Assembly (NCBI GenBank): GCA_021828605.1
Contig: JAJZEG010000274.1
Span: 1 to 5,868, forward strand
Source: Pseudomonadota bacterium
Lineage (GTDB): Bacteria > Pseudomonadota > Alphaproteobacteria > Acetobacterales > Acetobacteraceae
Direction: 5' to 3'
Length of the DNA stretch: 5,868 bases
Each line of letters opens with the position of its first letter. The first letter of the stretch is position 1. The position numbers and the translations under genes are program-made. This document shows, piece by piece, positions 1 through 5,355 of this stretch. A model generated the notes under the pieces. That model was not told the origin of the DNA. It saw only the letters and a list, made by a program, of their open reading frames with translations, and ran no database searches.

Positions 1-1075
1 AATGAGCGCCTTTGAGCGCCGACTCAGAAAATAATACACCGTTATTCGCGATGATCCCCACCGGATAGCCCCAGATCCGGGCAAAGCCGGTGACCAAGGT
101 GGTGCCGTAGCGCGGCTTGAATTCATCGAGCGCGCTGTCATCGACAATGCGCGCAATCACCTCGCGCACATCAAACGGCGTGCTCAAAGCGGGCGGGATG
201 ATCCCGTATAAATCCGCTGGATCATAAAGCGGCGGCCGGGGCGCTATGCGATCCGCCATGCCGAATTTGCTCCGGTTCAACCCGCCAATAATCCCGCGCG
301 CCAGGCCGAGCGCGTGCGCATCGTTTTCGGCAAAATGATCGGCCACACCGGAAATGCGGGTATGCACATCCGCCCCGCCCAATTCCTCGGCGGTCACAAT
401 CTCGCCGGTCGCCGCCTTGACCAAAGGCGGGCCGCCCAGAAAAATCGTGCCCTGCTCGCGCACGATAATGCTCTGATCGGCCATCGCGGGCACATAGGCG
501 CCACCGGCGGTACACGAGCCCATCACCACCGCGATTTGCGCAATCCCCGCCGCCGACATCGTCGCCTGATTGTAAAATATCCTGCCAAAATGCTCGCGAT
601 CGGGAAATACCTCATCCTGGTTGGGCAAATTCGCGCCCCCCGAATCGACCAGATAAAGGCATGGCAGATTATTCTGCGCCGCCACCGCCTGCGCGCGTAA
701 ATGTTTTTTCACCGTCAGCGGAAAATAGGTCCCGCCCTTCACCGTCGCGTCATTGGCGATGATCACGCATTCGCGCCCGGCCACCCGGCCAATCCCGGTA
801 ATAATCCCCGCCGAAGGCACCTCGCCGCCGTACAGCCCGTGCGCAGCGAGTTGGCCGAGTTCCAGGAACGGCGACGCCGGATCGATCAGGCTTCTGATCC
901 GATCACGCGGCAATAATTTCCCGCGCGCCAGATGCTTTTCGCGCGCAGCCTTCCCGCCGCCCTCGCGGATTTGCTGAACCGTGGCGCGCAGCCGGGCAAC
1001 GAGATCGGTCATCGCCGCTTGATTGGTCTGAAAGGCCGAACTGCGTCGATCAAGGGTGGTCGGGATCGGGGTCAT
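1..1075 (-). CDS. mccB: 3-methylcrotonyl-CoA carboxylase, carboxyltransferase (beta) subunit, 3' end cut by window edge
   Basis: This is the biotin-dependent carboxyltransferase subunit that moves the carboxyl group from carboxybiotin to 3-methylcrotonyl-CoA in leucine breakdown, in the cytoplasm with a biotinylated alpha subunit. The first 358 residues are present; the family is about 535 long, so the C-terminal third lies outside. Residues 141-150 ([10 protein letters not shown]), 187-200 ([14 protein letters not shown]), 210-221 ([12 protein letters not shown]), 229-240 ([12 protein letters not shown]) and 342-352 ([11 protein letters not shown]) are carboxyltransferase motifs. The forms [23 protein letters not shown] and [12 protein letters not shown] match methylcrotonyl-CoA rather than propionyl-CoA carboxylases as I recall them. 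The ATG at 1075 has an AAGGCGAGG ribosome site 9 bases upstream. The gene is also called liuB. It is the last minus-strand gene after the polysaccharide pair, with a 66-base gap, and is probably transcribed separately. A geranyl-CoA carboxylase (AtuC-like) is the main alternative. Confidence 0.92.
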   Translation of the reverse strand, partial: MTPIPTTLDRRSSAFQTNQAAMTDLVARLRATVQQIREGGGKAAREKHLARGKLLPRDRIRSLIDPASPFLELGQLAAHGLYGGEVPSAGIITGIGRVAGRECVIIANDATVKGGTYFPLTVKKHLRAQAVAAQNNLPCLYLVDSGGANLPNQDEVFPDREHFGRIFYNQATMSAAGIAQIAVVMGSCTAGGAYVPAMADQSIIVREQGTIFLGGPPLVKAATGEIVTAEELGGADVHTRISGVADHFAENDAHALGLARGIIGGLNRSKFGMADRIAPRPPLYDPADLYGIIPPALSTPFDVREVIARIVDDSALDEFKPRYGTTLVTGFARIWGYPVGIIANNGVLFSESALKGAH

Positions 1076-1141
1076 GGTGCGAAACCTCGCCTTACCGGCT
1101 GATTATCCGTGATTATTTTCATGGTTATTTTATTGCGCGGA
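1076..1141 (-). promoter_or_regulatory. Intergenic spacer, possible promoter region of mccB
   Basis: These 66 bases between the glycosyltransferase stop and the carboxyltransferase start are clearly more AT-rich than their surroundings. Read on the minus strand they contain -10-like hexamers, TAAAAT (1132-1127) and GATAAT (1107-1102), but I could not pair either with a convincing -35 box. No stem-loop terminator is visible. The two genes belong to unrelated pathways, so a separate promoter here is likely but unproven. Confidence 0.3.
1085..1093 (-). promoter_or_regulatory. Ribosome binding site of the carboxyltransferase gene
   Basis: On the minus strand the sequence reads AAGGCGAGG, close to the TAAGGAGG consensus, and ends 9 bases before the ATG at 1075. 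It supports that ATG as the start, even though the protein has a 20-residue tail ahead of the usual family start. Confidence 0.6.
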
Positions 1142-1879
1142 TCACCGCCGCCGACAAGGGCGCCACGTCCAGATCAACGCGAGCAGTACCGGCGGTCCAT
1201 CCCACAAATAGCGTCGCGCCAGTCGCCTGGGCTCCAAGGCCAGTCGCCACGCCCATTCGAGTGCCAGCGCGCGAATCAAGGCGGGGGCGCGCGCCATCCG
1301 CCCTGCCGCGAATAAGGGTGCCGCGCCCACGCACAGGCCAAGCCCGGTCGCATCACCGGCTTGCAGCGCCGCATAGGCCAGCCGTTCCTGACGCGGCGAG
1401 CCGACGGCCAGCAGCACCAAAGCCGCTCGCTGTGCGCGCATCACAGCACAGGCCTGCGCAAATGAAGCAGGGTCATCATCCAGCCCCATCGGCGGCGCGT
1501 GATGGGTGATCATCAGATGATCAAACCGCCGCCCGAGCGCCTGCGCGTCCGCCTCAGTCAGCCCGACTAGTAATACCGATGTGTCGCGCGGCAGCCGCGC
1601 CAACAATTGCTCGGTCAAATCCGCCCCGGTCACCACCGAAACAGCCTGCTGTCCCAGCAACCGCGCCAAAACGCCAATCACCCGCGAATCGAGCAGACAG
1701 AGCCACGCCGCCGCATAGGCCGGTCGCAACGGGGGATCGCGCCGCAGCCGCGCTAAATGATCGGTGTTCGGTGTCACCACATAGGCGAATGGCGCCGCCG
1801 GATCGCGCGCGAGACACAGCTCAACCGCCTGCTCCAGATCAAGCGGCGCAAACCCCACCCCGAACGCCGTCAGCGTCAT
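1142..1879 (-). CDS. WecG/TagA/CpsF-family (GT26) glycosyltransferase
   Basis: This is a predicted glycosyltransferase that adds a sugar to a lipid-linked intermediate on the inner face of the membrane; relatives include WecG, TagA and GumM. Counting from the ATG at 1879 the protein is 245 residues, the usual size. Family signatures are VVTPNTDHLARLRRD (34-48), LLDSRV (62-67, with the probable catalytic Asp at 64 inside the family's D-G/S region), SVVTGADLTEQL (81-92), VGSPRQERL (159-167, the G-x-P-(K/R)-Q-E motif) and a C-terminal LEWAWRLALEPRRLARRY (207-224). That basic, aromatic tail is the part that binds the membrane in TagA-type enzymes. A TTG at 1897 would add six residues, but the ATG fits the family N-terminus better, and neither has a strong ribosome site. 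It lies 24 bases after the beta-barrel gene and is probably co-transcribed with it. The sugar donor cannot be told from sequence. Confidence 0.86.
   Translation of the reverse strand: MTLTAFGVGFAPLDLEQAVELCLARDPAAPFAYVVTPNTDHLARLRRDPPLRPAYAAAWLCLLDSRVIGVLARLLGQQAVSVVTGADLTEQLLARLPRDTSVLLVGLTEADAQALGRRFDHLMITHHAPPMGLDDDPASFAQACAVMRAQRAALVLLAVGSPRQERLAYAALQAGDATGLGLCVGAAPLFAAGRMARAPALIRALALEWAWRLALEPRRLARRYLWDGPPVLLALIWTWRPCRRR
1507..1523. repeat. Perfect 17-bp inverted repeat inside the GT26 gene
   Basis: TGATCATC and GATGATCA are perfect reverse complements separated by a single A, and both arms contain GATC. The repeat lies within coding sequence, where it encodes part of residues 120-125. 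One such palindrome is not far from what chance would give in a window of this size, so any role as a binding site is speculative. Confidence 0.5.
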
Positions 1880-1903
1880 CGGACACACCGCGGCCAAGGG
1901 CGA

Positions 1904-3145
1904 TCAGGGCGCAAACCGCAATTCCAATTCAGCGCGAAATTCACGACCCGCCAATCCCGGAACCCGGTGCCGCCAGGCCTCGGTCAGATCCGGCGCCACG
2001 GTCATCATCCGGCCAATCCGCCAGCGCAGCCCGGCGCGCGCCACCAACGCCTGTGCCGTTGCACCGGGCACGGCGGCCCGTGTTAGCCGCAACCCGGCCT
2101 CGATCACGAGATGCCGATCATAGCCCAAAGCCACCGCCAATCCGGCCCGATCAATCGGATGTCCCGGCAAGGTCAATCCCTCCGCGATGCTATCGCTCCG
2201 GCTTACGCTGATCCCGACCGCACTCAACCGGTCCGGCATCCAGCCAAGCGCCACGGTAAAAACCGGCGCCAATCCGCCGGTATGGCCAACGCCGGCCACC
2301 TGCACCCGCGTCAGCCCGACCAACGCCCGTCCCGTCATAATCGCGTGGCGGGGCGTCGCCAGCCCGATTTTTGCGGCAACCGCCTCGGTGGTGCCGAACG
2401 GCGCGCCGCTGATCACCCCGGCATAATGCGTGTGCTGCGCATCGATCTGGCCAACCCAGCGCAGCGGCGCATGGCGGGTGCTGATCGCACGCAGCCGTGC
2501 TTGCAGCGTGGTCGCCGCGCGAAAGGCGGGCACCAACCGCCGGGCCACAATCCGGCTGCGCGAGGCGCCGATCCCGCCATCCAGCGTCACCATCCCAAAC
2601 CGATGCCGCCAATCCGCCCGCGCCGCGCGCAGCCGCACCCGATAGGGCAGGCCCGCGCCAACCGGCGCTGATCCCGTCAGCCCGAGCGCATCGGCCGCGC
2701 TGATCACCCGCGCGACCCCCAAATCCAACCGATCCGGCCCGGCCTGCACCCGCCAACCCAACGCCGCGATCAGATTGGTAGCGTTTTGCCGAGGCGTGCG
2801 CGCATAATCGGTCTGGGTCACCCCCAATATCCCGGCGATACCGAGCACCGGATCGATCAGCCGGACCTGCGGCGCCAGCCCTAGCAATGCTGATCCGTCA
2901 ATGCCTAAAGCGGGCGCGCTGTCATAGCCCGGCGTCACCGTTAGCGAGGGCATGATCTGCGCATCCCGCACGCGATAACCCAGCTTCTGCGCGTCCGCCC
3001 GCCGCGCGGTAATCCGTGCCAAACCGGGCTCAGGCTGAAACCCCGGAATTGCCCCGGGTAGGATCTGATCCAGCCCTTGCCCGCGCGCCACCCCGACCAT
3101 GGCGATCAGCGGCAACGCGATTAACAAAATGCGGCCTACACGCAA
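1904..3145 (-). CDS. Secreted predicted outer-membrane beta-barrel protein (BBP2-like porin family)
   Basis: The protein has 413 residues. Residues 1-22 form a signal peptide: basic MRVGR, hydrophobic ILLIALPLIAMVGV, then ARG before the likely mature start. The mature part has no cysteine and shows many short alternating hydrophobic/polar strands rich in Gly, Arg and Ala, for example 64-74, 102-113, 123-133, 139-148, 168-178, 185-194, 295-303, 348-356 and 404-411. It ends ELRFAP, close to the aromatic-terminated last strand of outer-membrane barrels. The N-terminal pattern (GYRVRDAQIMPSLTVTPGYD, 57-75) resembles the 'putative beta-barrel porin 2' family often found beside alphaproteobacterial polysaccharide genes; this assignment is from memory. 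No ATG fits: the start is TTG, with GGTGGA 8 bases upstream. An ATG at codon 16 would destroy the signal peptide. A role in polysaccharide export or in sensing is inferred from neighbours only. Confidence 0.75.
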   Translation of the reverse strand: MRVGRILLIALPLIAMVGVARGQGLDQILPGAIPGFQPEPGLARITARRADAQKLGYRVRDAQIMPSLTVTPGYDSAPALGIDGSALLGLAPQVRLIDPVLGIAGILGVTQTDYARTPRQNATNLIAALGWRVQAGPDRLDLGVARVISAADALGLTGSAPVGAGLPYRVRLRAARADWRHRFGMVTLDGGIGASRSRIVARRLVPAFRAATTLQARLRAISTRHAPLRWVGQIDAQHTHYAGVISGAPFGTTEAVAAKIGLATPRHAIMTGRALVGLTRVQVAGVGHTGGLAPVFTVALGWMPDRLSAVGISVSRSDSIAEGLTLPGHPIDRAGLAVALGYDRHLVIEAGLRLTRAAVPGATAQALVARAGLRWRIGRMMTVAPDLTEAWRHRVPGLAGREFRAELELRFAP

Positions 3146-3153
3146 ATTTCTAT

Positions 3154-3159
3154 TCCACC
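3154..3159 (-). promoter_or_regulatory. Ribosome binding site deciding a TTG start
   Basis: On the minus strand GGTGGA sits 8 bases before the TTG at 3145. The frame is closed by a TAG at 3166-3164 with no ATG or GTG between, so this site and the signal peptide together fix TTG as the start of the beta-barrel gene. Confidence 0.55.
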
Positions 3160-3177
3160 GTGCCTAAACTTCCGTTA

Positions 3178-3194
3178 TACAATCAGAAATTGTA
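3178..3194. repeat. Inverted repeat TACAAT-N5-ATTGTA in the divergent region (candidate operator)
   Basis: Six-base perfect arms with a 5-base spacer give a 17-base dyad, a size typical of helix-turn-helix dimer sites. It lies 33 bases from the TTG start on the left and 12 bases from the first ATG on the right. It could equally be two opposed -10 elements. No regulator gene is in the window to link with it. Confidence 0.4.
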
Positions 3195-3206
3195 CGCATC
3201 CGTCAA

Positions 3207-4127
3207 ATGGGTTCCGTCATGATCATAAGCATAGCCATTTGCACTCATAATCGCAGCAAAGCCGTCGCGCGCGGTCTCGCCGCGTTGGCTGCCCAAACCA
3301 ACGCGGCGCCGGACGTCGAAATCCTGCTGATCGATTCCGGTTCAACCGACGCCGAGGCCGCCGCCATCGCCCATCTGGCCCATCGCTACGGCGCGCATCA
3401 TTGGCGCGAAACCCAGCCCGGCCTTGCCCGTGCGCGCAATGCCGCCCTGGCCGCTGCACGCGGCGTCTGGCTCGCTTTTATCGATGATGACGCAATTCCC
3501 GCGCCGGACTGGTTGGCGGTCCTGCGCCGGACCATCGCCGCCCATCCCACCGCCGGGGCGATCGGCGGGGCGATTTTGCCGCAATTCGAAGCCCCGCTCC
3601 CCGGCTGGTGGCCGCCCTCATTGCGCGCCGCCCTCACCATTCTCGATCAGCCGATCCCGCCGATCCCCGACCCGTTCGGCGCCAATCTGGTGGTGAAGCG
3701 CGGCCTCGCGCAATGGCTCGGCGGCTTCCCTGATTGCCTGGGTCGCCAAGGCGCCTGCCTGCTCTCGCATGAGGAAACCTACATGGTCCGCCGCCTGCGC
3801 AGCGAGGGGCATACGATTATTTTCATCCCCGACTTGATCGTCGCCCACACGATTGGCGGTGAGCGCCTCAACCCCGCCTGGTTGCTGCAACGCCAATATT
3901 GGAGCGGCGCCTCCGAAGCGGTGATGCTCGGCGCGCTCGGCGAAGCGCGCGGCCAGAAAGCCTGGCGCATGGCGCTCAAATCAGTGCTATTGCTGCCCGT
4001 CGCCCTGGTACCGCGCGCCTCGGCCTGGCTGATTGATCGGCGCTGCGCGGGTGCTTTTGCGCGCGGCTTCGTGCGCGGCATGGTGCGCGGGCCTGATCAG
4101 CCGGACGCGTTGACCCATAGCCCGTGA
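3207..4127 (+). CDS. Family 2 glycosyltransferase (GT-A fold)
   Basis: The protein has 306 residues from the first ATG. A second ATG at 3219 gives MIISIAICTHNR, the more usual family start, and neither has a clear ribosome site. GT2 motifs appear in order: nucleotide-binding strand and loop SIAICTHNR (8-16), LIDSGSTD (41-48), PGLARARNAAL (71-81), metal-binding FIDDDAIP (91-98, the DxD equivalent at 93-95), GANLVVKRG (158-166), GGFPDCLGR (172-180), and SHEETYMVRRLR (187-198) carrying the probable catalytic acidic pair. A hydrophobic stretch SVLLLPVALV (259-268) and an Arg-rich C-terminus suggest membrane association. It should transfer an activated sugar to a growing glycan in the cytoplasm; the donor and acceptor are unknown. 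Its stop overlaps the start of the acyltransferase gene, which implies a shared transcript and possibly a common polysaccharide substrate. Confidence 0.9.
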   Translation: MGSVMIISIAICTHNRSKAVARGLAALAAQTNAAPDVEILLIDSGSTDAEAAAIAHLAHRYGAHHWRETQPGLARARNAALAAARGVWLAFIDDDAIPAPDWLAVLRRTIAAHPTAGAIGGAILPQFEAPLPGWWPPSLRAALTILDQPIPPIPDPFGANLVVKRGLAQWLGGFPDCLGRQGACLLSHEETYMVRRLRSEGHTIIFIPDLIVAHTIGGERLNPAWLLQRQYWSGASEAVMLGALGEARGQKAWRMALKSVLLLPVALVPRASAWLIDRRCAGAFARGFVRGMVRGPDQPDALTHSP

Positions 4128-5155
4128 ATCAGGTTCGCGCTGGTGATCTGGCCCGCGCTGCTGACCTGGCCCGCGCTGCTGACCTGGATCGCGCGCGCGG
4201 GTTGGCGATCAGCCTGGTGGTGTTCGGCCATATCGTCGCCCGCCAGCCCCCCACCGATGCCCAATGGTATGAAACCATCCGGCTGGTGATTTACAGCTTT
4301 CACATGCCGTTCTTTTTCTATCTCAGTGGCCGGATCGCGATTCTCTCCGGCCAATTCAACCGGCCCGCGCGCGCCTTGCCCGCCTTGATCACCGCCCGCG
4401 CCCGCCGCCTGCTGCTGCCCGCCCTGCTGCTCGGCCCGCTGATTATTCTCGCCAAATGCGCGCTCGCCCCGTTTCTCACCATCGATAACGTGCCACGCAG
4501 CATCAGCACCGGTCTGATTAATTTGCTCTGGCACCCCAATCACAGCCCGGCCTATGATTTATGGTTCCTGGTCGTGCTGTTCGCGCTCAGCATTATCGCG
4601 CCGATCCTGCGCCTCGCCACCCAGGATCGGCTTTGGCCGATCATCCTGCTCGCGTCCCTGCTGTATATTTTGCCGCTGCCGTCGCATTTATATTTGGCTT
4701 TGACCGGCCATTATGCGATTTTCTACGTGCTTGGTTTGGCTGCCGGACGCGCCGGTCCGGCCTGGCCTGCCTGGATCGACCGGCATGGCCGATCCTGCCT
4801 TGTCCTGCTCGCCCTTGGCGGGCTGGTGGTCGCCACCGCCCATTTGCCGTTCGCGGTCACTTTATTGCCCATGGGCGTATTATCCATGCCCGCCCTCAAC
4901 GGTTTGGTAAGATTTCCGAGCCTAAACTCCGCCGCATGGTTGGCAAAACTCGGTCGCTGGTCGATGGCGATTTATCTGCTGAACACGCTCTGCATCGGCC
5001 TCGCCAAGGCCGGTCTGCTCGCGCTCACCTCCTGGAATGGCTGGCATTTTTTCGTGTTCGCGCCTGCTTTGCTCGCGGTCGGGCTGCTCGGGCCGATCCT
5101 GATCAAACGCCGATTTCTCGCCGCCATCCCCGCCCTCGACCGGATGACCGATTAG
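4124..5155 (+). CDS. Membrane acyltransferase, acyltransferase-3 family
   Basis: This is a 343-residue polytopic inner-membrane protein of the family that O-acetylates or O-succinylates surface sugars (OafA, ExoH and similar). The N-terminal signature DRARGLAISLVVFGH (22-36) matches the family's D-x-x-R-G-hA-h pattern, with the probable catalytic His at 36. SFHMPFFFYLSG (58-69) is the second hallmark and DLWFLVVLF (145-153) the third. About ten hydrophobic helices are visible, roughly 26-40, 53-69, 96-114, 147-163, 170-184, 196-208, 224-240, 243-258, 279-297 and 308-326. The start is GTG at 4124, overlapping the GT2 stop as GTGA, which suggests translational coupling. Between start and signature lies a 6-residue repeat (AGDLAR, AADLAR, AADLDR) from an 18-bp tandem repeat, an unusual N-terminal extension. 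The acyl group and target sugar cannot be told. Confidence 0.88.
   Translation: MNQVRAGDLARAADLARAADLDRARGLAISLVVFGHIVARQPPTDAQWYETIRLVIYSFHMPFFFYLSGRIAILSGQFNRPARALPALITARARRLLLPALLLGPLIILAKCALAPFLTIDNVPRSISTGLINLLWHPNHSPAYDLWFLVVLFALSIIAPILRLATQDRLWPIILLASLLYILPLPSHLYLALTGHYAIFYVLGLAAGRAGPAWPAWIDRHGRSCLVLLALGGLVVATAHLPFAVTLLPMGVLSMPALNGLVRFPSLNSAAWLAKLGRWSMAIYLLNTLCIGLAKAGLLALTSWNGWHFFVFAPALLAVGLLGPILIKRRFLAAIPALDRMTD
4139..4192 (+). repeat. Three tandem 18-bp direct repeats at the acyltransferase 5' end
   Basis: Three back-to-back 18-base units run 4139-4156, 4157-4174 and 4175-4192. The middle unit is GCTGCTGACCTGGCCCGC, and each outer unit differs from it at two positions. They are in frame and encode A-(G/A)-D-L-A-R, A-A-D-L-A-R and A-A-D-L-D-R. 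The last copy runs into the family's conserved D-x-x-R-G motif, so the first two copies look like duplications added upstream of it. Confidence 0.9.
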
Positions 5156-5157
5156 CC

Positions 5158-5355
5158 GCCCGGTCCGCGCGCCTCACCCGCTTTCTCAATGCCCAACCGC
5201 CGAACCTCGCCGCCAGTTTTACTCCCGAACAGCTCCGCGCGATTGAGTGGCATTTCGCCATGCGATTTCGCGCCGATCACCGGATCGATTGGCGTTGGCG
5301 CCATGCCGGGCGATATTTAATCATTCTCGCCGGGCGTGACCGGCGGAGCGAATAA
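5158..5355 (+). CDS. Small unrecognised protein frame, start unresolved
   Basis: An open frame continues from within the acyltransferase gene past its stop and ends at TAA 5353-5355. The part beyond that stop looks protein-like: a Phe-Thr-Pro-Glu-Gln-Leu segment, then AIEWHFAMRFRADHRIDWRW and a C-terminal GRYLIILAGRDRRSE. The spacing of aromatic, charged and hydrophobic residues and the GC-leaning third positions (about 44 of 65 codons by hand count) favour a real gene of roughly 60-70 residues. However, no ATG, GTG or TTG precedes it near the acyltransferase end; the only ATG in the frame here is at 5260, leaving 31 residues. The position given is simply the first whole codon after the preceding stop. 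A rare start, a start further inside the acyltransferase gene, or a decayed gene are all possible. Its 3' end overlaps the convergent membrane gene by 79 bases. I do not recognise the family. Confidence 0.4.
   Translation, partial: ARSARLTRFLNAQPPNLAASFTPEQLRAIEWHFAMRFRADHRIDWRWRHAGRYLIILAGRDRRSE

Larger units (their letters stand above)
3146..3206. promoter_or_regulatory. Divergent promoter/operator region of the two polysaccharide gene arms
   Basis: This 61-base AT-richer spacer separates the divergent beta-barrel (minus) and GT2 glycosyltransferase (plus) genes, so both arms must be controlled from here or from within coding sequence. Its centre holds the inverted repeat TACAAT-N5-ATTGTA (3178-3194). 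Each arm resembles a sigma-70 -10 hexamer, one pointing each way. On the minus strand a TTGACG (3206-3201) resembles a -35 box, but with a 17-base spacer the -10 position would read ATTGTA, which is poor. No clear plus-strand -35 is seen. The region is small enough that a bound regulator could affect both genes together. Confidence 0.5.

Noticed and set aside
222..916. Several 70-130 codon frames on both strands across the first 900 bases
   Set aside because: All overlap the continuous carboxyltransferase frame, which runs unbroken to the window edge and carries the family motifs.
1..1075. Propionyl-CoA carboxylase beta subunit as the identity
   Set aside because: The [20 protein letters not shown] and [11 protein letters not shown] versions of the motifs fit the methylcrotonyl-CoA group better than the propionyl-CoA group as I remember them.
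1579..2211. A 210-codon plus-strand open frame rich in Pro, Arg and Ala
   Set aside because: It lies opposite the GT26 and beta-barrel genes, has the low-complexity composition of a GC-rich shadow frame and shows no domain.
2190..2756. A 188-codon minus-strand frame inside the beta-barrel gene
   Set aside because: It is in a different frame of the same strand as a protein with a signal peptide and strand pattern, and its Gly/Arg/Ala-rich translation has no recognisable motif.
4139..4192. Tandem repeat considered as a CRISPR or an iteron array
   Set aside because: Units are contiguous with no spacers, only three copies are present, and they are in frame within a gene.
4097..4543. A 148-codon minus-strand frame opposite the acyltransferase start
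   Set aside because: It runs antisense to clear GT2 and acyltransferase motifs; its repeated peptide is only the reverse reading of the 18-bp tandem repeat.
4561..5142. The upstream part of the long plus-strand frame that ends at 5355
   Set aside because: Here it is an out-of-frame reading of the acyltransferase, whose transmembrane segments and motifs are clear; only the part after 5155 looks protein-like.
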